A stretch of 64,000 nucleotides of DNA from Dendrophyllia cribrosa (taxonomy: Eukaryota > Cnidaria > Anthozoa > Scleractinia > Dendrophylliidae), in the NCBI GenBank assembly GCA_024195265.1, contig JAJLRJ010000008.1, positions 24,221,932 to 24,285,931 of the forward strand, written 5' to 3'. The position numbers and the translations under genes are program-made. The notes beneath the pieces were generated by a model. The model did not search any database and had not been told where the DNA came from. It saw only the letters and a list, made by a program, of their open reading frames with translations. Positions 22,494-34,440 of this stretch are shown here, piece after piece. Numbering within the stretch: position 1 is the stretch's first letter; every line of letters begins with the position of its first letter.

Positions 22494-22673
22494 AAAGGCC
22501 CAGCTTCACCCAAAATGCTGTGCGCGCCGTGATCTCTTTTCTGTGCTGAATTTCGTGTAACACGAAATTAACGCTTGAATGCGTGCAACCAATCAGATTA
22601 TGCGTATAAACAATGGAACATTTCAAAACAAAAACAAACGACCGCAAGGTCTTTTGGGTGAAGGTGGGCCTTT
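22494..22673. mobile_element. 180-bp MITE, AAAGGCCCA ends
   Basis: AAAGGCCCAGCTTCACCCAAAA at the left is mirrored by TTTTGGGTGAAGGTGGGCCTTT at the right. Non-coding interior with a further inverted pair around ACGAAATTAACGC. Confidence 0.7.
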
Positions 22674-23302
22674 AAACTATACCATGCGCGATTTAGGGGT
22701 AACACTTATTCTTTTGTTAAAACAATATAATATTAGAGCACAAAAGAACGACAATACAATAGAATACAATACCATAGAATATATTAGAATACATAATTTT
22801 ACCTAATACAATGAATGTGTACAATGTACAATAGAGCTAACACCCTAAATCGGGCATCATATGCTTTAAACAGGACACAGAATAAGAAACACTGATCTTC
22901 ACTTACAAATCTGAAGTAGCATTGCAATCAAATGACAGTCGGTCTTCAACATTTAGTACTGTGATGTTAAGTCTGTCCAGAATACCTTCTGATTTGGAAC
23001 CTGAATTCCACAGAAAATAATGAAAAAAAGAAAAACAAAAAGAAACAAAAGCATGCCAGTTAATAGCCCTCCCCCTCCCCGTTTACGCCTGCCACGCAGG
23101 CTAACCAGTTGATACCGAAATGCTGTTTTTAGTTGGAGATATGGGGAGAGTCTCGAGGGCGCTTCACCCCAATCAAATACAAATAAGGCCTGAAAGACGG
23201 ATAAAAGTTTTCAGTCTCCAAATTTTCACTCCGCTTGCTCGCTCACTCTCCCTCCCCCCGTTTTCATTATGTGTACATGCCTCTACGATGTAAAAAGTTT
23301 AC
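22674..23302. other. Non-coding stretch
   Basis: Contains an irregular ACAATAGAATA-rich tract (22745-22800) and a C-rich tract near 23250. No gene recognised. Confidence 0.5.
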
Positions 23303-23489
23303 CTTGAAGTTTGAATGAACTTCATGGCATGTTCAGCATTTTTAAATCCAGCAGATTGATTTTCTGATTCCACTCTTGATTCACAGCAAACTAAAGTACG
23401 ACGGCGACATGCGTCAAAGATGATCCCTGGGAAACAAGGACTGGGTTTCTCCTTTGAAATCTCAAAGAATTTTGCTGGGCGGCGTGATC
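23303..23489 (-). CDS. Candidate exon E2 of repeated module, unit 3
   Basis: Longest of the three E2 copies (187 nt) with acceptor TTTCCTTTAG and donor TTCAAG|GTAAAC on the minus strand. Encodes GSRRPAKFFEISKEKPSP, then FDACRRRTLVCCESRV and ESENQSAGF. It is basic with a Cys pair. The acceptor phase needed for this open frame differs by one base from that of unit 1, so a common upstream exon would not fit both. No protein family recognised. Confidence 0.35.
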
Positions 23490-23880
23490 CTAAAGGAAAC
23501 AAATCAAATATAAGCTAAGTCTGGATCAGCCACCGGTTTCAATCGCAGCCAAGTGGGACATCATCAGGGAAGCATGTACCTGTGATTTCTGTAACGTGAA
23601 GTGTGAATGATATCCCCAGCCACTTGATGTATCCTGGGCCATATTACAAATTCAGACTGGCGTCCTTTATCTTTCTGGTGGAAATAGCAAATGGAGGACA
23701 CAAAACAAGGAACAGAACATGTCACATTTAGTTTGGAGAAGATTGCACCAGTAACAAAGGGGACTATCTTGTAAAAGCCCGTGAGGGTTTCTTTAGTCAT
23801 GCTCCCATCTGTAAGTAGTTAAACTTAATCAACTTTTGCATTGTTAAGAAAATGGCATACCGAGATTTATTCATAAAATA

Positions 23881-24180
23881 ACGAGGTCAGGTTTGAATCC
23901 CATTGAAACCACAGACTTTGGTCCGGGCTTTTGCCTCTCTTCTAGTGGCCCCTGACTGATATAACATGTCACCAGAGAAAGTAAGAACATCGTAGCAGTA
24001 GCAAAGAGGTCGGGTTTGAATAAGGCCATTGAAGCCACGGATTTTGATACCTCTTCTAGTGGCGCCTTTCAGTACAGAATGAGTCACATGAGTTAATGTG
24101 GATGACATCGTAGTGGTAACAACGAGGTCAGGTTTGAATCCTATTGAAGCCACAGATTTTACTCCGGGCTTTTACCTCTT
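23881..24180. repeat. ~115-bp tandem repeat, about 2.5 units
   Basis: Units begin at about 23881, 24002 and 24118 and share ACGAGGTCAGGTTTGAATCC, ATTGAAGCCACAGATTTT and a CTCTTCTAGTGGC segment. Divergence among units is moderate. Confidence 0.75.
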
Positions 24181-26042
24181 TTAGTTGCCCCTTTACATGG
24201 CATGGTATGGCACAACTTAAATACTAAAAGGATACTACTTACATTCCAGTCTGTGTTCCACTGTCATCTTTGCATTGTACGTTTGGTGTTTGCCTCTCGG
24301 ATCGGCCGTAGCTGGCAAGTATTGATTCTGCTTACTAAAAACTAAAGGAAGCGCACAGAAAACCACTGCAACACTGTGAAACTCTAAACTTGGCGTACTT
24401 GAGATATGGTTCTTTGTAAAGACTTTCTCTCTTCATTGCACTTCCCTCTCTGCTACCGTTCAATGGAGAATCATTAAATTGATCAATGGTGGGCTGAAAC
24501 AAAAAGCTTATAATAATACGACCTTGTAATTACTGTCAGAAGGCTTCATGCGTCTTGATTTCGCACACCAAAAAAAGTGTTGAACGCATACCAAAAAAGT
24601 GTAGTTCTGTAGCGACGTCTACGATGGTTAAAACTTCCTGTAGGTGATTTAAGACATTGCTGGGTTAAAACGCTGCGAGATGTTCCTGAAATCAAAATAT
24701 TAGTTGCCTAGAAAAATACACGACACAAATGAAACATAACGGTGAACTTTTATTTTCAACTGCGTTTTATTAGGATCATTACAACTTGGCTTCCATATTT
24801 GTTTAACACTGATTCTTAGAATGGATATTTCTGTGACGAAAACCACAAAACACACGAATAAAGCACACTAACAGACTAATTATTTTCTATCTTTTATTCT
24901 CAATATGTGTTATTACATGGTTTTACACTGATCTCACTTTTGAGACGCAAATTACTGAACACAATGCCAGACGTTTATTTCAAACTTTATTCCCAACAAA
25001 AAAGCGCCATGAGATGGCTCGCACACTCGTGTCACATTTCTACAATGCTCACCGGCCCGATCGCAAGTTTTGTCGAATGCGTACATGCTGCGTTGAAGAT
25101 CGAAGAAATAAAAAGGAACGGTTTCGTTCGTGGCTGAGGTTTCGCCGATAAAAAGAGTTGATTCGTTGAAGAAAAAAAAAGGACGTTACCTACCTGAAAT
25201 GTAATCATTGGGTTAGTATTGTCCCTGAAATAACATCACCCATTAGTATTGTTAACGAGAATATAATTTTAGAATAAAGACACAAGACACACCAAGTTTT
25301 TAAGTTTTATTTATTTAGATTTATTTTTAATACAGAACTTTTACGCTTATCCTTAACTATGACACAGGACCTATGAATAATACATGAGGGGGTGCGCTCC
25401 TACGTGAAAAATCTAGCGTCCAGGAAAACCGAAGAGAATTCCCGTGTCCATAAATCGGAACACCCTAGGGCTCCCTGGACGGTGCGCAGGGGTCATCTAT
25501 CAGCTTGCTATCGAGACTTTCTCGATACCATGCCTTCAAATGTCCACAGTTAAATGGTGAACAAACAAACAAGCCGAATTCGAAAACAAAATCGAAGAGC
25601 CAAAAATGAGAGATCGAATGCGAAAACGACGAAATTTGAATCGAAAGCCGGACCGAACTTATGTAGAAGATAACACCAAACACAGCCATTGCCACAAGAT
25701 ACTCTTTACAGAGATCACTTATAGATTCACCGACACTATGTGGAATAATTAACGTTACGCGATTCAAGCAGTGATTGTGAACTGGTGTTATCTCCCAGCG
25801 TGATACAACTTCGTGGCTGTATCACGCAGTTAGCCCCACGTACCTCAAGCCAGCGGTTGTCACTGCTGACGTCAAAGTCGTTGGCTTACGTTGCTGTGCC
25901 GGCCGGCCGGCCGGCAGTAGCACTTTTTCTCGATGGCGTTATTAAAACATAAACGGAGTCACTTTTAAAATATTCAATATTTCCAATTCAGATTAAACCA
26001 ATTATATTTGTTGCAGTCAAGATAATTGATGCCATCGTGAAA
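24181..26042. other. Non-coding stretch
   Basis: No recognised gene. The motif AATAAAGACACAAGACAC occurs at about 25273 and again at 26133. A GGCCGGCCGGCCGGC tract lies near 25900. The 100-codon minus frame at 25465-25767 has hydrophobic runs but no recognised domain. Confidence 0.5.
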
Positions 26043-26265
26043 ATGTGCTATCTGTTACTACGAGAAACCGAAAAGAAGATCTCACAAGGAAACTCTCCTA
26101 TGGGGTTTCTGGTAGTAGATAATGTTTCAGAATAAAGACACAAGACACTACGTTTTGAAGATTTATTGTTCTAGATATATTTTGTTATAATGCGCTATAA
26201 CTTACTATGAGAAACCGATACGAAAGATTTCACAAGGAAACCCTCCGTATGGGTTTTTGTTATTA
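26043..26265. repeat. Pair of ~75-bp direct repeats
   Basis: 26043-26115 and 26193-26265 both read GTGCTAT..TTACTAYGAGAAACCG, then CACAAGGAAACYCTCC. About 78 bp of AT-rich DNA separates them. Confidence 0.65.
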
Positions 26266-27563
26266 TACAGCTGTTTCAACAAACGTTGCTGGATGTTAAC
26301 TTCAAGCTACAATAAAGTTGCGAGTGTTCGGCTTCTGTCGATAACAGGTTTGCCTTTCCCCTGAACAGAATCCAGGTTTTTCTTTTTCGCATTCACCTCT
26401 TGAAGTTTGTCCAACGATACAAGATAAGACAGCTGTAAATTTATCGTATTGCTATATGCTATCTACGTCTACGATTTGTAGACGACTAGTGAGCTCTCTC
26501 AAAAGCGTGGTGCACCGAGGCCTTTCTTGAAAAGGAGACTTATCATAAGGCAAGATTAAAAAAAGAGACAAATCTTCTCGATCTCACCTAGAATTCGCCT
26601 GGGTATCACCGCGAGATCGCCTTGGTGCTGACTGTGGCATAGTGAGAAAACCTTCCGGCTCCATGTTGATCCAATGATATTGCGTCGTAGAATTGTCTCG
26701 AAGGCTACTAGACTTACAATTTGTAAACTATCTACACTAAAGTGTGTGCATTGTCCCATGATATCCCGTAATGTCATGATTAACCAGTAATCTAATATAT
26801 GCTGGCAAATTTGGCAGTGAGCTACTACCTCTGTTTATAACCTCGTATCAAGCCTTTGTTGGCGTTTTGTTTTTGGAATGAATGCCGTGAAAAAATCTCT
26901 CAAGTAATCTATCGTTCTGTGTGTCCATTTTGTTGCGTACATGTAGCCAATTTCATCGAGGTAATAGCCAACCAAAAATGGCAGTCCACCTAACTGTCTG
27001 TCTGTAACTAGAGAGGCCACTAAACCCGTAAGGAGTGGCCAAATAAGGTCTCCTTCCAACAGTTGAATGGCCTGCAGCCTCCAGTTTCCTAAGTTTTGTC
27101 ATAATTAACATATCTGGGTGAACCTTACGGAAGAAAGAAAAGGAGAAAGAGAAAGAGAAAGCTTCACTTAAATACAGCGCTTGGACTGTCAAGTGAAACG
27201 TAATTGATCAACCTAATTTCGCACAATTATGCGGGAGAATGAAACGACGACGACGAAGAAGTGTTTCCGAAAAAAGCCGAAGCCGAATCTCTTTCGGAGA
27301 AAAAAACGAGCCGATCGAACACAGTACTCGAATAACGTGCAAAGAAACCCAAGCCCCAAATAAAAGGAAACAGGGGAAAAAGGACACCAGCCCAGGGATC
27401 CCACTAGTTAATTAAAATACAACTAAGTTAAGCCGAATAAGAAGTCCGTTGACTTCTGACCGAACGTGTGTGCATCAGTGAGGTTTGTATTGTAAGGTTC
27501 ATCCAGAGCTCTATTTACCCACCATTCCCAACCCACAAGGAATTGACTGACCAAATTACTGAG
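26266..27563. other. Non-coding stretch
   Basis: No supported gene. A short GAAAGA-type purine tract is at 27130-27165. Overlapping open frames on the minus strand at 26835-27192 conflict with one another and have no recognised domain. Confidence 0.5.
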
Positions 27564-27680
27564 ATGACCATTGGGTATGCTGTGGTACCGGCGAAGACTA
27601 TTGGGCATGCTGTGGTGCTGGGGTTAACCATTGGTGTACTGTGGATGACCATTAGGCATGCTTCGGTGCTGAGGATTCGA
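27564..27680. repeat. ~30-bp minisatellite, about four units
   Basis: Irregular units of GACCATTGGGCATGCTGTGG with a following TGCTGGGG segment; units are diverged. Confidence 0.65.
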
Positions 27681-28000
27681 TGGTTGATCTGTACTTGGTT
27701 GATGAAACAGTGTTAGCCAAGTTCAAGTGACGCCCAGGAAGGAAAAGGAAACTAGAAATCGAGAAAAAAAAAACATTTCATTTAATTATCACTGTTTACT
27801 CCAGTTGACACCTATTCCATTTTGAAGATCAAACGGCTCCTATGAGCTAAATCGTGAATACGAAACAACCTTCGAAATTTGGAAAACGAAATTTGAAAAC
27901 GAATTTGAAAACGAATTTGAAAATCGAATTTCAATACAAGGATTTCTCCCAATGTGGAAATATATCTTGTGAAAATGTGAAAGTATCAAATTTATCGGGT

Positions 28001-28115
28001 GTTTCTTGGTGTTGCGGAAGCCATTGTTGGTTAGCTATTGTGTTGTGGTGTGGGTATTGTTTACTTTCATTGAATCTTTTGTTTTACGTCATTTGGTGAT
28101 CGCAACACCAACAAA
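28001..28115. mobile_element. MITE with TTCTTGGTGTTGC ends, copy 1
   Basis: GTTTCTTGGTGTTGCGG at the left is mirrored by CGCAACACCAAC at the right. The same element, inverted, is at 36181-36306. Overlapping plus-strand codons here are accidental. Confidence 0.7.
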
Positions 28116-28156
28116 CTGCCAATTTATCGGAAAAAAACGCGGAAATTGTTTAGTTT

Positions 28157-28545
28157 AAAGGGGTTATGTCACCATTTTTAATGTCATTTTAAAAAGCGAG
28201 AATAAATTTTTATATCAGTAGAAACGCAAAAATAATGATCCAGTTCTGTTTAATATGCTTTACGAGCATATTGAAACTATAAACAAGTGTCTCTGACTAC
28301 AGATGGCCAGGATGGAAATGGATTGCAATTTGAAAAAATTGGCCAATTTTTTCAAGTTCGTGCAATGTGTTTTGAAAAAATTGCTAAAAACTGATTATGG
28401 TTTATTTTTTCTACAAGAATTGACTTGATATCTTGTTCTTGGTGTTCTAAGAGCTAGAGCGTTTCGTGTTTGAAGTAAACTACTCAGTTTTAATTCTAGC
28501 ACAGTCAGAGACAAAAACATAAAACCCGGCATGACACAGCCCTTT
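28157..28545. mobile_element. AAAGGGG..TGTCA family MITE, copy 2
   Basis: Starts AAAGGGGTTATGTCACC and ends ATGACACAGCCCTTT. Contains an internal palindrome TTGAAAAAATTGGCC..TTTTTTCAA, shared with the copy at 35232-35624. Confidence 0.8.
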
Positions 28546-29479
28546 TAAACTCTCAACCTTCGAAGGTCAGAAATTAAAAAAAAACATTTATTTGACCAAA
28601 ATAAAGTTAACTTTGAGTTCAATCTAACATTTTTCAAAAGCAAAATTTACAAATCTTAAATTGGCGGAAGTTTATTTTATAAAATGCATTTTAAATGAAA
28701 GTTAAAAAACAAAGAAAACAAAAGGTATCAAAAACTCCAAAATGAGTTGCCGATTTGAACAACTTTTTACGACATTTAGCTTAACACTTGCGGAGAAAAA
28801 AGTCATCATTAAGCCAAAATTTGTCAGAAGTTGGCTGTTAAAACGAATATGCGTTGAACTTGTATTTGCTAGTCCGATAGTTTTTGGCGTGTTGTCCCGC
28901 GCGCACTTCAGCGATTTTGAAAACGTGGCTAAAATTCCCGAGAATTTTATTTTTGAGTGCATTGTGCATTGTTGAGTTTTAGAAGCATACGGAAATTTAA
29001 GAACACGAGAGAAGTGCAGAAAAGCACGAGCCGAAGGCGAGTGCTTCTCGCACTTAAAAACGGTTACAATGAACATTGCGTCGCGTGCGTGCTTTATCGA
29101 GTAACATGTGAATATAATAAACTCGGTTTAACCCCTTGACACCTCAACCACCCCAAACCACCCGCACAAGACTCCACTGCTTTAAAAAATTGCAACTTTC
29201 TCAATCGCGCGAACCTTGCCTTAACTATCAGTTGTGAGCATTGACTAGAAAGTCCTTCAAATTGAGATAGCAATAAACACAAAAAAAGTCAGCGATTTTT
29301 TGCAGAATGTCAGCGTTTCAATTTGGACAAGAACAAAAATGACCATTTTTAAAGTTAGAGAAAAACAACAAAAATCCAGCAAACAACATTTTGTCAATCG
29401 TCACCAAAATTCAAACTTCGCGGTAAAATAATAATACTTCAGTTGCTCACAACAAATATTAAAGCTTAACTTTTAAATG
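28546..29479. other. Non-coding stretch
   Basis: The 124-codon minus frame at 28702-29076 overlaps a plus frame and carries no recognised domain; it is not called. Nothing else recognised. Confidence 0.5.
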
Positions 29480-30095
29480 TAAGCACTTGTTCAGCATTTG
29501 TGTCTTGCATTGAAGTGTGCATAATTTTAAACATTAAAATATTCGTTCGTTTGAAGTACAAAAGAACAACAATTTATAAGCTTACTTCTTCCGCGGCTTT
29601 TAATTGAAAGCATTACGAGCGTTCAAGTTGTTTGAACTTGTTTCCAGCGAACCGCGTGCAAACGGCTTTTGAATAACGTTAGAATAATAAATATGCGGTT
29701 AAACTAATGTCACATTTTTATTTCGGCTATAAAACTAGTCAGAAGCTTATGAGCTTCTGAACTAATGGAATATTTTTTCCAGCAAAGGATATTGGTCAAT
29801 CTTCAATTGTCGCGGTCAAAGATTCAAACAATTTTTGTTGCTCCATAAGCACTTGTTCAGTTGGCTTATTTGTGTTTGCTGCGCCAACTCCCATTTCAGT
29901 GTTCTAAAATTTTGAGAACATTAAAATATTTGTTCATTTGAAGTGTAGAAGAGCAACTACAATTACATCTAAACTTACCTATAAAATTTCCGCAGCTTTG
30001 GATTGAAAAGCAACACGAGCGTTCAAGTTGCTTGAACTTGCTTGCAACGGACTACGGGCAAACTGCTTTCCCGCATGCTTCTGCTGAAAACGTTA
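29480..30095. repeat. Tandem duplication of a ~250-bp segment
   Basis: 29480-29690 and 29845-30095 both contain AGCACTTGTTCAG, ACATTAAAATATTYGTTC and GAGCGTTCAAGTTG, then TTGAACTTG. The copies are diverged and differ by indels. Confidence 0.7.
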
Positions 30096-30583
30096 GGATT
30101 CCGCCACTGTACATTTCTGCAAACAAATTATAACTTGTCTTAAATTTAACGAAAAGACACATTCTCTGAAAGTTCTGCTAATACAAATGAGGAGTAACAT
30201 GTCCACAAAACTAAACATGGTGATTATAGAATTATCAAATGCGCGACAACTAACAAAAGTTAAACGTTTTCAGTAGAAACTTATGATAAACCTAACCTTA
30301 TGTATTTTCCCTCTTTTCCTCTACTGTAGCCCTCAAATTTTCTGCTGAATTCATTGTCTTTTTCCGTTGTGTTCTTTCTGCTATCGTTCCTCTGACGAAG
30401 GAGGTCGAAAATTTTGCTGTTCACTTGCCAAGTTGTCGGTTAGTTGTCGGTCAAATCGGAAAACACATTCTCGTCCCCAGAGAACGTGCGCACCAGATCA
30501 CCTCACTGCACGTGCTCAATACTCTTCTCTGATTGGTTTGTGGATACTATACCTATCCATTGCATTATGTAAATAACTACACC

Positions 30584-30754
30584 ATATTCATAAATGGCGG
30601 CCGATTTATCATTCTTTTATATTTATGTTAATTAGCCTCACTGGCCTCATTTTAGAGTAGAAATTCTTTTGAATTTTGCACACACCAACAAGGCCAGTGA
30701 GGCTAACAAAAATGCCTACAAAATATTAATAAACTGGCCGCCATTTATGAATAT
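30584..30754. mobile_element. MITE with ATATTCATAAATGGCGGCC ends
   Basis: ATATTCATAAATGGCGGCC is mirrored by GGCCGCCATTTATGAATAT. Inside is a second inverted pair, TTAGCCTCACTGGCC and GGCCAGTGAGGCTAA. Non-coding. Confidence 0.8.
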
Positions 30755-30910
30755 ATAAGATGTATATGCGAATCTTTGTTGACGTTATTATTTACAATTT
30801 GTTTCATTAGCATACGTAGAAAAAAGGCATCTTTTTAAACACGAATTAACTTCAAAAGATGATAGAGCTTGTTAAACTTAGTAATATGCGCAATTTTTAG
30901 TTCTTTAGTC

Positions 30911-31513
30911 CAGGGGCGGATCCAGGAATTTCTGAAAGGGGGGGGGGGGGGGGGGGGGGGGGGTCCGGGTGCATGTCGCCCGGAAAATGTTTCCGATTTT
31001 ACCCTCTAAAACGCGATTTCCTGCATTCCTGAGAGTCGAAAAGCGTTTGTTAAGCCAAAAACTTGACAATCAGTCAATTGCTCACTCCAGAAACTATTAA
31101 AAATACCATAATACTCTTTAAAGTGCAGGTTTGGGTGGTGCTTGATGTAAGCCTCATTTTTCCGATTTCTTTTGTTTTCAGCACGAACTGCACGAGCTAT
31201 GCTTCAACTTCGTGGCAATTTGCATACGGTGCACATTTGTATGCGAACACACAATGCTACGTCCTAGCGTTCCTGCATGTACTCTGAACTCCATTGTGCC
31301 ATTCTAACAAAGGAGACTTCAATTATTACACCCCGGTGAGGCTGAGCCTGCACATTAAAGATTATTATGGTATTTTTCGGAGTGGCCAATTGGTGGAAGT
31401 GAAACAACTACGTGTAAAACAATTTTATTCTTTTATTTTTATGAACCACATGGGAGAAACAGGTCTGATAGGGGGGGTCCGGACCCCCGATCCTCCTCCT
31501 GGATCCGCCACTG
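30911..31513. mobile_element. hAT-like non-autonomous element
   Basis: Starts CAGGGGCGGATCCAGGA and ends TCCTGGATCCGCCACTG. These tips are typical of a hAT group widespread in animals (recall, not searched). A G-run of about 25 follows the left tip and GGGGTCCGGACCCCC precedes the right. A second MITE (31082-31387) is nested inside. No clear target duplication: TAGTC on the left versus TTTTC on the right. Confidence 0.8.
31082..31387 (+). mobile_element. ~300-bp MITE (AAAATACCATAATA family), copy a
   Basis: Inverted ends carry AAAATACCATAATACTCTTT and its complement, then GTGCAGG. Related copies are at 31739-32014 and 32670-32986. It is nested within the hAT-like element, so it arrived later or was carried by it. 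Confidence 0.8.
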
Positions 31514-31738
31514 TTTTCGTGTAATTTTTAAGTAAATATCAGCTATATAAAAAATTCAAAATTGTTGGGTAGCAAGAGTGCTAATGAGCCATTCTTTCTT
31601 TGAAAAATTTTGAGTTTATTAAAATAGCATTGCCCAAAGAGTATCTAGTATATCGGGCTCACATTTCCAGAGCCCGAAAATTCCACGGGAGCTAATTACC
31701 AATGAGAAAGAGTATAAACACGGAATTCACACCCTATA

Positions 31739-32986
31739 GGCCACTTCGAAAAATACCATAATACTCTTTAAAGTGCAGGTTTGGGTGGTGCTTGATGTAA
31801 GCCTGATTTTTCCAAATTCTTTTGTTTTCAGCACGAACTGCACGTGCTATGCAAACGGTGCACATTTGTACACGAACACACAATGCTACGTCCTAGCATT
31901 CCTACATGTACTCTGAATCCAATTGTGCCATTCTAACAAAGGCAATACTTGAATAATTACACCCAGGTGAGGCTGAGCCTGCACATGAAAGATTATTATG
32001 GTATTTTTCGAATGGACTATTCCCTTTCAGTTGGGGTTAAGCCCAAATCATACCGTCCAGAAGGACGTCGGACACCTTATTGAGACTTATATAACGGAGT
32101 AACTGGTTAGCTTTCAAGTGAGGTTAGAGCATAGTTAATCGAGAGACCAGTTATGAAACCTTGCAGACTTCAATGGCGATAACAAAGGAACTACAATTTA
32201 TGTTGAACCGATCGTGACCGTGCACATCTTTTGTTTTTTAATCACACCCTATGACTGAATAACTTAATAGCACCATTTCTATTGGTCAGTTGCTCGAACA
32301 AAAGATCAACATCTATTGTGTTGTGCACAGTCAAGGCCGAAAAACGATAACAAAAAGATCGAACAAAGACAATTCTCAGGTTTCACAACCAGTCTCTCGA
32401 TAAACTATGGTTAGGGGTAGCAGTTTATATAGTTAAATTTAGAACTAAGCAACCCAAGAAGCTAGGTGGTACAGTGGTACGGTAGGCTATGTAAGCCTAA
32501 GCCTAGCTGAGGTCACAGGTTCAATCCTGAATGGGGTTTTTAGATTTTCTTTTTTACACTTAAACATTTATTGAAAATAAAATTCTAAGAGTCGACATTA
32601 CGTTATATAAGTCTCAATAAGGTGTCCGACGTCCTTCTGGACGGTATGATTTAGGCACAACCTTCAGTAGGCCACTCCGAAAAATACCATAATAATCTTT
32701 TATGTGCAGGCTCAGCCTCACCTGGGTGTAATTATTCGAGTCTCCTTTGTTAGAATGGTACAATGGAATTCAGAGTACATGTAAAAACGCCAGCACGTAG
32801 CATTGTGTGTTCGGATACAAATGTGCACCGTATGCAAATTGCCAAGAAGTTGAAGCATAGCACGTGCAGTTCGTGCTCTAAAAACAAAAGAAATTGGAGA
32901 AATTGGAGAAATCAGGCTTACATCAAGCACCACCCAAACCTGCACTTTAAAAAGTATTATGGTATTTTTCACAGTTTCTGGAGTGG
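31739..32986. mobile_element. 1.25-kb palindromic composite
   Basis: Copy b of the 300-bp MITE (31739-32014, plus) and copy c (32670-32986, minus) face each other. Between them a second inverted pair, 32045-32095 and 32602-32652, carries AATCATACCGTCCAGAAGGA and its complement. A third weaker pair (GATTTCGAGAGACC-like) is at 32128-32160 and 32380-32412. Either two MITEs flank a foldback or the whole is one element with ~350-bp TIRs. A tRNA-like segment sits in the centre. Confidence 0.75.
32463..32540 (+). repeat. tRNA-like SINE head
   Basis: TAGGTGGTACAGTGGTACGG resembles an A box and GGTTCAATCC matches a B box about 45 nt on, followed by a T-rich run. Fold is imperfect, so a SINE-type remnant is more likely than a tRNA gene. 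Confidence 0.5.
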
Positions 32987-33051
32987 GAAAAAAAAAAACA
33001 TATGCCTATACCACCAAAGGGATTGGTATTAACAAAAACATATTCACGTTT

Positions 33052-33838
33052 TTAAACACGAAGTTCCGGTATAAAAGGCCAGGCTCCTCCTCCAATTCGC
33101 GCCTGTGGTTTCAAATTTGAATTGAAGATGGCCGTTACGCTGGTTACGGCCCGCGTTACGGCCGGTTGGGAAGATATGGACTAAAATAATTCCCTAATCA
33201 AATATATTCCCTTTATAAAACGAATATAAAACGATCGGGTATATATCACGATTATTGTGCTCCACTAGTCAATTGGATTTTAAACTTGGAATGGCTGTTT
33301 TGAATAATAAATGAATGCGAATTTGCCCCCACGCGTTTGGTTCGCTTGATATCACGGACAACAATTTCTTCGTTTCGATTTTTTGCATGTAAAACCACTG
33401 TTCGGAGATAGCAAATCTACAGCCACGGACAATCGGAAGGACTTCTTCGTTGTTTTCTTTGTGTACTTTGACTATGATCAATACAAGGCCGAAAATAAAA
33501 TGTTTGAAAATTGCTTCGGTGTGAATACTTTTTTCAAATGATCTCAATTGCTTTGATATGGCATTCGCCTGGCGAACCAGCGGATAAATTCGAACACAGA
33601 ACGTTACAAAATAAATCACAGAAAATGCAACAATGTGTTCATAAAATATCTTATTTTAATCCATCGTGGCTTGGAACGATAAATGGATAGAATTGGACTT
33701 ATTCGTGTGTTTATTTTTCATATCGTACGTGACCTCAGCGGGCTTGCGGAGATGTGTTCTCTACCAATTAAGGTTGAATGACAACTGAGCTGTCAGTGGC
33801 CAGGCCAAGTTCCTTTTATACCGGAACTTCGTGTTTAA
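33052..33838. mobile_element. TTAA-flanked TIR element
   Basis: ACACGAAGTTCCGGTATAAAAGG at the left and its complement at the right are each flanked by TTAA (33052-33055, 33835-33838). TTAA target use is typical of piggyBac and Kolobok. Inside, on the minus strand, an open frame of 116 codons (33269-33619) encodes an unrecognised, partly hydrophobic protein containing NAWGQIRIHLLF. It is not a recognisable transposase, so the element is probably non-autonomous. Confidence 0.65.
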
Positions 33839-33879
33839 GCTGGCCCTGTTGTTCTAAAGGTAAAGATGGATAGCGGCCC

Positions 33880-34440
33880 TGGGGTGGGGGATACTCCTCG
33901 GAATTTTGGGTGGGTGTGGCGCTCGGTTCTCCAAATCTCCCTATTTCACACCAAACTACGTCATTTTCCACCCCCGTTTGCAGAACTGGGCCCTGTTGTT
34001 CGAAGCCGATAAACGCTAACCCAGGATTAAACCTTAGCCGAGGATTTAATTAATTTAGTTGTTTAAAAGGTTTTCAAAAGCCACGCGTGAAGGCAAGTCA
34101 AAGCCGAAACTAATGGGCAAAAATAGTTTAAAAAAATCTTTACTGATTACTAAATTATTTAACTGGAATCAAAATTGGCGCTAACCATGGGTAAACTTAG
34201 TCTCGCTTTGAACAACACGACCGACCTCTAAATTCCATACCTGTTTTCTGACCTGGCTATGTTTAAACGTTCTCGTGGTTCCCTTCACAAAAAAAGCTAT
34301 ACCCAATTTCACTCCAAAATGGCCACAGTCTATACCAGTTTTCAAAACAAGACAGCTCACAAACCATCATCTTTTGGGGTGGCACATACCTATTTCACGT
34401 ATATAAGGAAGTACTTCCCACCCACTTGGGGGATAGCGTT
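33880..34440. repeat. Repeat with GGGTGGGGGATACTCC-type ends
   Basis: GGGGTGGGGGATACTCC at the left and TTCCCACCCACTTGGGGGAT at the right look like degraded inverted ends. The interior is interrupted by a separate MITE at 33988-34222. Confidence 0.55.
33988..34222. mobile_element. Nested MITE, CCCTGTTGTTCGAA ends
   Basis: GGGCCCTGTTGTTCGAAGC and GATAAACGCTAACCCAGG at the left correspond to GCGCTAACCATGGG and GCTTTGAACAACACG at the right. Non-coding. Confidence 0.65.

Noticed and set aside
25465..25767. 100-codon minus-strand frame with hydrophobic runs
   Set aside because: No recognised domain, no splice partner and no repeat of it elsewhere; indistinguishable from chance.
28702..29076. 124-codon minus-strand frame
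   Set aside because: AT-rich, overlaps plus-strand frames and shows no known domain or splice context.
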